Assembly (NCBI RefSeq): GCF_008017535.1
Contig: NZ_VRUA01000009.1
Coordinates: 62,001-126,000, forward strand
Direction: 5' to 3'
DNA length: 64,000 nucleotides
DNA from: Ottowia flava
GTDB taxonomy: Bacteria > Pseudomonadota > Gammaproteobacteria > Burkholderiales > Burkholderiaceae_C
The notes beneath the pieces were generated by a model. The model was not told the origin of the DNA and did not search any database. It worked only from the letters and a program-made list of their open reading frames with translations. The translations under genes were made by a program, and so were the position numbers. Shown here in pieces: positions 55,603-64,000 of the stretch. Position 1 is the stretch's first letter. The number at the start of each line of letters is the position of its first letter.

Positions 55603-56354
55603 TTTTCGAGAGCCTTGAAAACCTTGAGCCACTTGAGCGCCGGCAAGCCCCAGCGCGCTTCGATCACGTCGGCCTGCGCCTCCAGGGCAGCGCGCTTGGG
55701 GCGCGTCGGTGTGCGTTGCGCCAGCACGACCGCGTTGCCTTCGCGCGTGGGCTTGAACGCCCACACAGCACTTGCGCCAAACACTTCCGCAATGTGGTTC
55801 ACGCTGCGGTCGAAGCTGGCGGTGCGGCCAAACAGATTGACCGTCATGCAGCCGTCTTCGGTCAGCAAGCGGCGGCAATCGGCGTAGAAATCGGTGCTGT
55901 CCAGCACCGGCGCCGCGGCCTCGTCGTCGTACAGGTCGACGGCAAGGGCATCGACAGCGCCAAGCCACTGCGTATCGCGAATCTCGCGCGCCGCATCACC
56001 GATGACGACGCGCAAACGCTCATCTTCCGGCGGCAGACGCATCCAGGCGCGGCACACGTCGGCGACGCGCGGATTGATCTCCACTGCCGTGCAGGTCATG
56101 CGCAGCTTCTTGTAGCAAAACTTGGTGATGGCACCCGCGCCCAGACCCAACTGCATGGCGTGCCGCCCCGCCACCGACTCCGCCGGCATGAACAGCAGCC
56201 AGGCCATCATCCGCTGCACGTATTCAAGGTCAAGATCGAACGGCGCCTTGATGCGCATCGACCCTTGTACCCACTCGGTGCCCAGGTGCAGATAGCGCAC
56301 CCCGTCGCTCTCGGAAAGATTGACCTCCATCGAGGCCAGTGCGTCAGATTTCAC
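55599..56354 (-). CDS. Spermidine-synthase-like protein
   Basis: A 251-residue protein with the Rossmann methyltransferase-like fold of spermidine synthases. Visible are QLGLGAGAITKFCYKKL (the cofactor loop, about residues 67-83), VEINPRVADVCRAW and VDLYDDEAA. The N-terminal tetramerisation strands of true SpeE are reduced and the active-site pattern differs, so polyamine synthesis is not certain. It may instead be a methyltransferase. The start is GTG at 56354. The stop overlaps the GspE/PilB ATPase start, which is an unusual partnership. Confidence 0.8.
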   Translation of the reverse strand: MKSDALASMEVNLSESDGVRYLHLGTEWVQGSMRIKAPFDLDLEYVQRMMAWLLFMPAESVAGRHAMQLGLGAGAITKFCYKKLRMTCTAVEINPRVADVCRAWMRLPPEDERLRVVIGDAAREIRDTQWLGAVDALAVDLYDDEAAAPVLDSTDFYADCRRLLTEDGCMTVNLFGRTASFDRSVNHIAEVFGASAVWAFKPTREGNAVVLAQRTPTRPKRAALEAQADVIEARWGLPALKWLKVFKALEK

Positions 56355-56450
56355 CGTTTCATTATCCCCGCGCGGTTCGCCTCAGACGCATGCGGCTTGG
56401 CTCGCATCGTGACAAAACCCGCTGGTCGCCCCGGTTCGTGGCCCTGCCCG

Positions 56451-57812
56451 TCACGCGGGCCCCCGCAGCGCCTGCGCCAGCCGTTCAGCACAGGCCTGCG
56501 CCTGGGCACCATCACGCGCCTCCACCATGACACGAACCACGGGTTCGGTCCCACTCGGACGGATCAGGACGCGCCCGCTGTCGCCCAGTTCCGCTTCGAC
56601 GGCCTCTGTGACCGCGGGCAGTTGCGGCGCGGCTTTCCAGTCCTGGCCGGATGACAGCCGCACGTTGACGAGCGTCTGCGGAAAAAGTCGCACCTCACCC
56701 ATCAGCTCGGCCAACGTGCTGCCGCTCGCCACACAGGCGCGCAGCACCTGCAGTGCGGAGACCAGGCCATCACCCGTGCTGTGCCTATCGAGCGCCAACA
56801 GGTGCCCCGAGCCCTCGCCGCCCAAAATCCAGCCGCGCTGTGCCAGCTCTTCCAGGACATAACGGTCGCCCACCTTGGCGCGCACGAACTGGTAGTCCAG
56901 CCGCTTGAGCGCCAGTTCCACCGCCATGTTGGTCATCAGCGTGCCCACCACGCCATCGAGTTCCGGGCCGCGCTGGGTGCCTTTGGCGCGCAGGTGAGCC
57001 AGCCGATCGGCCGCCAGCAGGTAGAGCAATTCGTCGCCATTGAACAGGCGCCCAGTGCGATCGACCATCTGCAGCCGGTCGGCGTCGCCATCGAGCGCAA
57101 TCCCATAGTCTGCGCCGTGCGCGAGGACGGCCTTGACCAAATTTTCAGGATGGGTCGCTCCGACACCATCGTTGATGTTCAAGCCATCCGGCGCGCAGCC
57201 AATGGCCACGACCTCAGCGCCCAGTTCATGGAACACCTTGGGTGCGATCTGATAGGCCGCGCCATGGGCCGCATCGATCACGAGCTTCAACCCGCGCAGC
57301 GACAACCAGTGGCTGAAAGTGCTCTTGCAGAACTCGATGTAGCGGCCCGCCGCATCGTCCAGTCGACGTGCTCGGCCCAGATGGTCGGAGTCGGCCCATT
57401 GCGGCTCCTCTGCCAACGCCGCTTCCACGTCCAACTCCCACTGGTCGGGCAGCTTGGTTCCGGCACTGCTGAAGAACTTGATGCCGTTGTCCCCAAAGGG
57501 GTTGTGGCTGGCACTGATCACCACACCCAGATGGGCTCGCTGGGCGCGAGTCAGGTAGGCCACGGCCGGTGTCGGCACCGGGCCCAGCAGCACCACGTCC
57601 GCACCGGCCGAGTTGAGGCCGGATTCGAGCGCACTTTCCAGCATGTACCCCGAGATGCGCGTGTCCTTGCCGATCAGCACGACCGGCCGGGACTGGCTGC
57701 GGCGCAACACACGCCCTACCGCGTGGCCCAGACGCAGCACGAAGTCTGGCGTGATCGGAGGCTGGCCTACCGTACCGCGAATGCCATCGGTTCCAAAGAA
57801 TTTACGGCCCAT
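56451..57812 (-). CDS. glmM: Phosphoglucosamine mutase
   Basis: A 453-residue enzyme that converts glucosamine-6-phosphate to glucosamine-1-phosphate for peptidoglycan and LPS synthesis. The phosphoserine is Ser102 in [19 protein letters not shown], the metal loop is [12 protein letters not shown] (about 240), and the phosphate-binding loop is [12 protein letters not shown] (about 422). It starts [13 protein letters not shown] as usual. It follows folP in the conserved rlmE-ftsH-folP-glmM order. A TAGCTG repeat lies immediately before the ATG. Confidence 0.98.
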   Translation of the reverse strand: MGRKFFGTDGIRGTVGQPPITPDFVLRLGHAVGRVLRRSQSRPVVLIGKDTRISGYMLESALESGLNSAGADVVLLGPVPTPAVAYLTRAQRAHLGVVISASHNPFGDNGIKFFSSAGTKLPDQWELDVEAALAEEPQWADSDHLGRARRLDDAAGRYIEFCKSTFSHWLSLRGLKLVIDAAHGAAYQIAPKVFHELGAEVVAIGCAPDGLNINDGVGATHPENLVKAVLAHGADYGIALDGDADRLQMVDRTGRLFNGDELLYLLAADRLAHLRAKGTQRGPELDGVVGTLMTNMAVELALKRLDYQFVRAKVGDRYVLEELAQRGWILGGEGSGHLLALDRHSTGDGLVSALQVLRACVASGSTLAELMGEVRLFPQTLVNVRLSSGQDWKAAPQLPAVTEAVEAELGDSGRVLIRPSGTEPVVRVMVEARDGAQAQACAERLAQALRGPA

Positions 57813-57861
57813 GTGCTTATCCCTCTTGCGCAGGCAGCTATTGTTTTGATAGTTTTTGATC
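57813..57861 (-). repeat. TAGCTG repeat in the glmM leader
   Basis: The minus strand reads CTATCAAAACAATAGC, TGCCTGCGCAAGAGGGAT and ends at the glmM ATG. The purine stretch AGAGGGA within it may serve as the ribosome site. Confidence 0.8.
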
Positions 57862-57937
57862 GATGTGGCGGATTATCCACTGCGCCGACCGGATGCACAC
57901 CTACCGCCACATCAGCCAACTCTGATGCGCCTTGGTT

Positions 57938-58825
57938 TCAATTCGCCAAGACCAGCGCCCTCTGGCCTGCAGCCATGGCACGCCACACGCGCAGCGCCTG
58001 AACCGTCTCACGCACATCGTGCACGCGCACCACGCGTGCGCCACGCTCGACGGCCAGCACGGCGGCGGCCACGCTCGCGCCCGTACGGTCCGCGGGCGCT
58101 GGCGCCACGCCTTCGTTATCGGCGACCACCGCGCCAAGCGACGATTTGCGCGACCAGCCCACCAGCAGCGGGAAACCGGGCTGCATCAGCTCCGCCTGCC
58201 GCACCAGCAGGCTGAAGTTCTGCGCCACCGTCTTGCCAAAGCCAATGCCCGGATCGAACGCGATTCGAGCCTTTTGCACCCCCGCCCCTAGAAGACTCTG
58301 CGCCGCCAGCTCTAAAAAAAGGAGCACTTCGGGCACCACATCGCCTTCCATCGGCTGCAGTTGCATGGTCAGCGGATCGCCATGCATGTGCATCAGGCAC
58401 ACGCCACAGGCCGGGTGCGCCGTGACGACTTCGCGTGCGCTCGGACCGCCGTCCGCGCTGTGGCGGCGCAAGGCCCAGATGTCGTTGATGATGTCGGCGC
58501 CCAGTTCCAGCACCGCCGCCATGACCTCGGGCTTGGACGTGTCCACCGACACCGGCACGTTGAACTTGACCGCCTCGCGCACCACGGGCAGCACGCGGCG
58601 CAGTTCCTCGTCCACGGACACGCCCGCGCTGCCCGGGCGCGTGGATTCGCCGCCGATGTCCAGCATGTCGGCGCCGTCCTTCAGCAACTGTTCGCAATGC
58701 CGCAGCGCGCGCTGCGCGTCGTCAAACCGCCCACCGTCCGAGAACGAGTCCGGCGTCAGGTTGACGATGCCCATCACACGCGGCTCGCTCAGGTCCACAT
58801 CGAATCGGGTGGTCTTCCAGTGCAT
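57938..58825 (-). CDS. folP: Dihydropteroate synthase
   Basis: A 295-residue folate-synthesis enzyme, the target of sulfonamides. The pterin-binding signature MGIVNLTPDSFSDGGRF is at residues 18-34 and the second signature DMLDIGGESTRPG near residue 53. The third block GWSRKSSLGAV (about 222) and the end RVHDVRETVQALRVW also fit. A segment with LELAAQSLLGAGV (about residue 180) is encoded by an in-frame TAGCTG repeat copy. It lies between ftsH and glmM. Confidence 0.97.
   Translation of the reverse strand: MHWKTTRFDVDLSEPRVMGIVNLTPDSFSDGGRFDDAQRALRHCEQLLKDGADMLDIGGESTRPGSAGVSVDEELRRVLPVVREAVKFNVPVSVDTSKPEVMAAVLELGADIINDIWALRRHSADGGPSAREVVTAHPACGVCLMHMHGDPLTMQLQPMEGDVVPEVLLFLELAAQSLLGAGVQKARIAFDPGIGFGKTVAQNFSLLVRQAELMQPGFPLLVGWSRKSSLGAVVADNEGVAPAPADRTGASVAAAVLAVERGARVVRVHDVRETVQALRVWRAMAAGQRALVLAN
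58279..58325 (-). repeat. TAGCTG-type repeat inside folP
   Basis: The minus strand reads GTGCTCCTTTTTT, TAGAGCTGGCGGCGCAGA, then GTCTTCTAGGGGCGG. It aligns to the right block of the iscR-iscS copy (CTTCTAGGG) as well as to the core. It is translated in folP. Confidence 0.65.
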
Positions 58826-58849
58826 GGTGAATCGGTCGGATACCAGAAA

Positions 58850-58877
58850 TAAAAAAAGCGGGGCACACGGCCCCGCT
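58850..58877 (-). terminator. Terminator after ftsH
   Basis: The minus strand shows stem AGCGGGGC / GCCCCGCT with a 5-base loop, followed by seven T. A strong intrinsic terminator, 40 bases past ftsH; folP must then depend on read-through or on its own promoter. Confidence 0.9.
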
Positions 58878-58917
58878 CGTTCTGCGCGACGTAGGGCGCA
58901 GTTGGCGCTGCGCTCCT

Positions 58918-60834
<1,917 letters not shown>

Positions 60835-61019
60835 GGCGTACGCTCCAGTCAGCAAAATGCCGGCAATGCCGGGCACATGCGGGTGATTTTAGGCTTTTCA
60901 ACCTCTTGCGGCCGCCTGACGGCAGCAGCGTCAGCATGGCAAGAACGGGTTTTTCGAGGGTTTTGGCGCTTTGGCGGCTTTGGGATGCCCCGTGTGGCCC
61001 CGCGCCGTTACTTCTGGTA

Positions 61020-61700
61020 TCAAGCCCCGTTTGCCGTCCCGCGGGCGTGCTTCAGACCGATGCCCACCAAAAAGGTTTCCGACGATTTGTCGCGCGACGC
61101 TTTCGGCTTGATTGGTTTGACCACCTTGAAGGTCTCCTTGAACAGCTTGACCAGTTGGCTGTAGCCGCTGCCGTGGAACACCTTGACCACCAGCGCGCCG
61201 TCGGACTTGAGGTGGTTTTGCGAGAATTCCACCGCCAGTTCCACCAGATGGGCAATGCGCGCAGCGTCGCTCGACTCCACCCCCGACAGGTTGGGCGCCA
61301 TGTCCGACACCACCACGTCGAGCGGCTGGCCGCCCACCGCGTCGGACAGCTGCGCCAGCACCGCGTCTTCACGAAAGTCGCCCTGCAGGAATTGCACGCC
61401 CTCGATCGGCTCCATCGGCAGGATGTCGAGCGCCACGATGGTGCCGTTCAGCGCGCCCACGGCCGCGCCCTCGGGCGACAGGCGACGGCGCACGTACTGG
61501 CTCCAGGCGCCGGGCGTGCTGCCCAGGTCCACCACGCGGTGGCCGGGTTGGATCAGTTTCAGCGTTTCGTCGATTTCCTTGAGCTTGTACGCCGCCCGCG
61601 CGCGGTAGCCTTCCTTTTGCGCCAGCTTGACGTACGGGTCGTTCAGGTGGTCGCTCAGCCAAGCCTTGTTGACCTTCTTGCTCTTGGTTTTTACCTTCAT
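61020..61700 (-). CDS. rlmE: 23S rRNA (uridine-2552-2'-O)-methyltransferase
   Basis: A 226-residue RrmJ/FtsJ methyltransferase acting on U2552 in the 50S A-loop. The SAM motif is [14 protein letters not shown] (about 57-70), the catalytic Asp lies in [11 protein letters not shown] (about 131-141), and the other members of the K-D-K-E set are in place (KVFHGSGY and [13 protein letters not shown]). It heads the rlmE-ftsH pair seen in many bacteria, and diverges from yhbY. Confidence 0.97.
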   Translation of the reverse strand: MKVKTKSKKVNKAWLSDHLNDPYVKLAQKEGYRARAAYKLKEIDETLKLIQPGHRVVDLGSTPGAWSQYVRRRLSPEGAAVGALNGTIVALDILPMEPIEGVQFLQGDFREDAVLAQLSDAVGGQPLDVVVSDMAPNLSGVESSDAARIAHLVELAVEFSQNHLKSDGALVVKVFHGSGYSQLVKLFKETFKVVKPIKPKASRDKSSETFLVGIGLKHARGTANGA

Positions 61701-61750
61701 GCCCCGATTGTCGCCGCGCGCCGCCTTGCCCGCAGGGGATAATCGCGCCC

Positions 61751-62227
61751 ATGCCGCAGATCGAACTCACCCCCATTGAACGCAAGGCCCACCGCGCCGA
61801 GGCGCACCACCTCGACCCCGTGGTCATGATCGGCGGCGACGGCCTGACGGACGCCGTGCGCAAGGAGACCGACCTTGCCCTCAACGCCCACGGCCTGATC
61901 AAGATCCGCGTGCTGGGCGACGACCGCGCCGCGCGCGACGCCATCTACCAGCAACTGGCCGACGAGCTGAACGCTGCGCCCGTCCAGCACATCGGCAAGC
62001 TGCTGGTGCTGTGGCGCCCCAAGCCCAAGAAGGAACGCGGCGCGCCCGACGAAGACCGCATGGCCGGCCCCAAGGACGTGAAGGTGCTGAAGTACAGCAA
62101 GCGCGGCGGCCAGCGGCCCGAAGTGCGCGTGGTGCGCGTGCTGGGCAACCAGCGCCTAACCACAGGCGGCAAGGTCAAACGCTCGGACCCCAAGCAGAAG
62201 TCGGTCAAGAAAGGCCGCAACGACTGA
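61751..62227 (+). CDS. yhbY: CRM-domain RNA-binding protein YhbY
   Basis: A 158-residue protein. The CRM domain fills residues 5-92 with the GGDG loop ([13 protein letters not shown], about residues 25-37), like E. coli YhbY, which associates with pre-50S particles. The remaining 65 residues are a basic tail (ending [15 protein letters not shown]). It diverges from rlmE with a 50-base gap, the order also found in E. coli. Confidence 0.93.
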   Translation: MPQIELTPIERKAHRAEAHHLDPVVMIGGDGLTDAVRKETDLALNAHGLIKIRVLGDDRAARDAIYQQLADELNAAPVQHIGKLLVLWRPKPKKERGAPDEDRMAGPKDVKVLKYSKRGGQRPEVRVVRVLGNQRLTTGGKVKRSDPKQKSVKKGRND

Positions 62228-62262
62228 TTCCCCGGCGTGGCGGCACGTCACGCCTTACTCCT

Positions 62263-62296
62263 GAATTTATAGCTGCCAGCGCATGTCTGATCTGCG
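62263..62296 (+). repeat. TAGCTG repeat at the start of the glycosyltransferase gene
   Basis: Reads TTTATAGCTGCCAGCGC directly followed by the start ATG at 62283. The next bases (TCTGATCTGCG) also resemble the right flank of copy 1. A short or divergent copy. Confidence 0.6.
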
Positions 62297-63038
62297 TCAA
62301 CGGCACATTTTGTGCATGAAATGGGGCACCAAGTACGGCCCCGACTACGTCAACCGCCTCTACGGCATGGTGCGCCGGCACCTCAGCGGCGACTTCAATT
62401 TCGTCTGCCTGACCGACGACGGCACCGGCGTCCGGCCCGAAGTACAGTGCCTGCCGATTCCGCCGCTCAACCTGAACCTGAAGCCCGGCCAGCGCGACGG
62501 CGCCTGGAAGAAGCTGACCACGTTTGAAGGCGATCTGCACGGCCTGCGCGGCACCGCGCTGTTCATGGACCTGGACGTGGTGGTGGTCGGCCCGCTGGAC
62601 GACTTTTTCACCCAGCCGGGCAACTTCGTCATCATCCGCGACTACCCGCGCTTCTGGCGCTTTGGTGAACGCATCACCGGCAATTCGTCGGTCTACCGGT
62701 TCGAACTCGGCGCACACGCCGACGTGCTGGCGTACTTTCGCACCCACATGACGGAAGTGCAGCAAAAGTACCGCAACGAGCAGGACTTCCTCTCGCACTA
62801 CCTGCACGGCCAGGGCAAGCTGAACTACTGGCCCACCGGCTGGTGCCCCAGCTTCAAGTACCACTGCATCCCCGCCTGGCCCAGCAACTACTGGAAGCCG
62901 CCTTTCGTGCCCGCCAACGCACGCATCGTCATCTTCCACGGCGAAGTCAACCCCCCCGACGCCCTGGCCGGCAAGCGCAACAAGCGCTTTGCGCATATTC
63001 AGCCGGCGCTGTGGGTGGCGGACGCCTGGAAGGGCTAG
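62283..63038 (+). CDS. Putative glycosyltransferase
   Basis: A 251-residue protein that looks like a GT-A-fold glycosyltransferase. The segment LHGLRGTALFMDLDVVVVGP (about residues 82-101) contains a D-x-D motif (DLD) at the usual metal/sugar-nucleotide site. The N-terminus HILCMKWGTKYGPDYVNRLY and the C-terminal FHGEVNPPDAL with a conserved-looking His are like those of uncharacterised sugar transferases. The acceptor is unknown. The ATG at 62283 has no Shine-Dalgarno match because a TAGCTG repeat precedes it. It is probably cotranscribed with yhbY or alone. Confidence 0.75.
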   Translation: MSDLRQRHILCMKWGTKYGPDYVNRLYGMVRRHLSGDFNFVCLTDDGTGVRPEVQCLPIPPLNLNLKPGQRDGAWKKLTTFEGDLHGLRGTALFMDLDVVVVGPLDDFFTQPGNFVIIRDYPRFWRFGERITGNSSVYRFELGAHADVLAYFRTHMTEVQQKYRNEQDFLSHYLHGQGKLNYWPTGWCPSFKYHCIPAWPSNYWKPPFVPANARIVIFHGEVNPPDALAGKRNKRFAHIQPALWVADAWKG

Positions 63039-63142
63039 ACAACTGTTGCGCTCGCCACACAGCTGGCGGGCGAATGCTTGAGCAAATCAAGACAGCCGCC
63101 GCCAAGCGACCGGCGGCCTCAGGGGCGTGGCCGACCTCTGCC

Positions 63143-63186
63143 TAAAATCGTACTAAGTACCGTTTATGACGGTTTCGTTACGTACT
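63143..63186 (+). promoter_or_regulatory. Candidate promoter/regulatory region of the glycine-rich protein gene
   Basis: A -10-like TAAAAT (63143-63148) is followed by the small dyad ACCGT-TTATG-ACGGT (63159-63173), flanked by GTACTAAGTAC and later CGTACTTTTT. The AT-rich symmetric region contrasts with the surrounding GC-rich DNA. Role inferred from position only. Confidence 0.3.
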
Positions 63187-63211
63187 TTTTAGCCAGCAGG
63201 GAGATCTCAGC

Positions 63212-64000
63212 TTGAAAACCCGTCTTCTTGTCATGACACCGGTGCGCCGTGCCGCCTTGTTGACGCTTCTGGGCAGCTCCTTCGCCGCGGTGCCGGCGCT
63301 GGCCCAGACCTTCACTACAGCCGGCCCGCACGCCGCCTCAATCGACACCACGCAGTACAACGTGATGACCTTCGTGGTCAACGGCGGTGGCGGTGGCGGT
63401 GGCGGGAAGGACTCTGCCGTCGGGGGCGCAGGTGCCGCGGGCTCCAGCGTCAGCGGGCTGGTCCAGGTCGGCCCCCCGTATGCCACGGCCGACATCGTCG
63501 TCGGCGCCGGCGGCGGCTTTGGCGCCAATGACCCGCGCAGTCCGACCACCACGCCGACGAACGCCAGCATAGGCGCGGGTCAAGGCGGCCCTGGCGGCCT
63601 CAACGTCCAAAGTGGCGGCGGCGGTGCGGGCGGCGGCGCATCGGCCCTCAACATCGCGGGAAGCTCGGTTTGGGTGCGTGCGGGCGGCGGCGGCGGTGGC
63701 GGCGGCGGTTCCACCGGCGCTTTCATCACGCGAATCGGCTACACCGGCATCGGCATGGCGGGCAACGAAGCCTACAGTGGTCCGGTGGCTCCGCCGCCCA
63801 GCACCGCGGCGAACCCCGCCACCACTCTCGTGCCAGTGCCCGCGCTCGCTTCCGCAGCCGCCGCCTGTGCCGCGCCGGGCAACGGCGCGCCAGGCAATAC
63901 CGACGCCGTCAACGGCGGCGGTGCTGGCGGTGCTGGCGGAACCTTCTCTGGCGCTGACCGCGGCGCTGCGATGGCTGCCCGGGACTCCTACTGGAATGCC
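63212..64000 (+). CDS. Secreted glycine-rich protein, partial (runs off window end)
   Basis: An open frame of 263 codons that continues past the last base. It starts with TTG at 63212 (AGGGAG site 8 bases upstream) or ATG at 63233. A signal peptide is clear: charged start (VRRAAL), hydrophobic core (LTLLGSSFAAVPA) and cut after ALAQ. The mature part is dominated by Gly, Ala, Ser, Thr and Asn with several Gly runs of 8-9 residues and patterns such as GGAGGAGG. There is a single Cys so far. It resembles extracellular fibrous or adhesin-like proteins; in this family of bacteria such proteins often end in a sorting signal, but the C-terminus is not in the window. Confidence 0.75.
   Translation, partial: MKTRLLVMTPVRRAALLTLLGSSFAAVPALAQTFTTAGPHAASIDTTQYNVMTFVVNGGGGGGGGKDSAVGGAGAAGSSVSGLVQVGPPYATADIVVGAGGGFGANDPRSPTTTPTNASIGAGQGGPGGLNVQSGGGGAGGGASALNIAGSSVWVRAGGGGGGGGGSTGAFITRIGYTGIGMAGNEAYSGPVAPPPSTAANPATTLVPVPALASAAAACAAPGNGAPGNTDAVNGGGAGGAGGTFSGADRGAAMAARDSYWNA

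Overview
The window is GC-rich, densely coded chromosomal DNA from a betaproteobacterium, most likely of the family Comamonadaceae (Burkholderiales). Protein resemblance, gene order (rpsF-priB-rpsR-rplI-dnaB; yhbY / rlmE-ftsH-folP-glmM; iscR-S-U-A-hscB-hscA-fdx; tolB-pal-ybgF) and a dispersed short repeat with the core TAGCTGCYTGCGCA point that way. The assignment rests on recognition, not on a database search. Nearly all of the window is core genome. I see no prophage, insertion sequence, CRISPR array or rRNA operon.

Layout. 1-3.1 kb: a VOC-family protein and fumarylacetoacetase (aromatic amino acid degradation), then a MarR regulator and a tautomerase that share a 17-bp upstream sequence. 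3.1-4.4 kb: one unrecognised gene and two tRNA genes (His, Val). 4.4-11.3 kb: dnaQ and a complete ISC iron-sulfur operon read leftwards from an IscR-box promoter, carrying two extra small genes (a cupin and a Cys-rich protein). 11.6-16 kb: BON-domain lipoprotein, uvrB, aromatic/aspartate aminotransferase. 16-19.2 kb: replication and ribosome cluster. 19.3-24.1 kb: ybgF-pal-tolB and divergent msbA. 24.1-31.4 kb: a nine-gene leftward run, yebC, small lipoprotein, purD, hemF, nadD, rsfS, rlmH, maf, rng, with several 1-10 nt overlaps. 31.4-35.4 kb: HerA/DUF853 ATPase, upp, a YeeE/YedE transporter, a CopD-like protein. 35.6-43.2 kb: msrA, LysR regulator divergent from gcdH, ribF-ileS-lspA. 43.3-51.5 kb: membrane proteins, two EamA transporters, quinone oxidoreductase, an atypical SDR, gamma-glutamyltransferase, DUF3422. 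51.6-53.6 kb: tctA/tctB. 53.8-56.4 kb: a GspE/PilB ATPase translationally coupled to a spermidine-synthase-like gene. 56.4-62.2 kb: glmM, folP, ftsH, rlmE and divergent yhbY. 62.3-64 kb: a putative glycosyltransferase and the start of a secreted glycine-rich protein that runs off the end.

The most striking feature is not a gene. At least 19 copies of the short repeat are scattered through the window, about one per 3.4 kb. Most lie between genes, where they make up leaders, stop codons or terminators. One pair of inverted copies forms a perfect 20-bp stem. Four copies lie inside essential or near-essential genes (hscA, nadD, folP, ileS) and are read in frame as protein. Other items worth checking are the MarR operator pair, the two accessory ISC genes, the long histone-H1-like tail on RsfS, the GspE / spermidine-synthase-like pair and the glycine-rich secreted protein.
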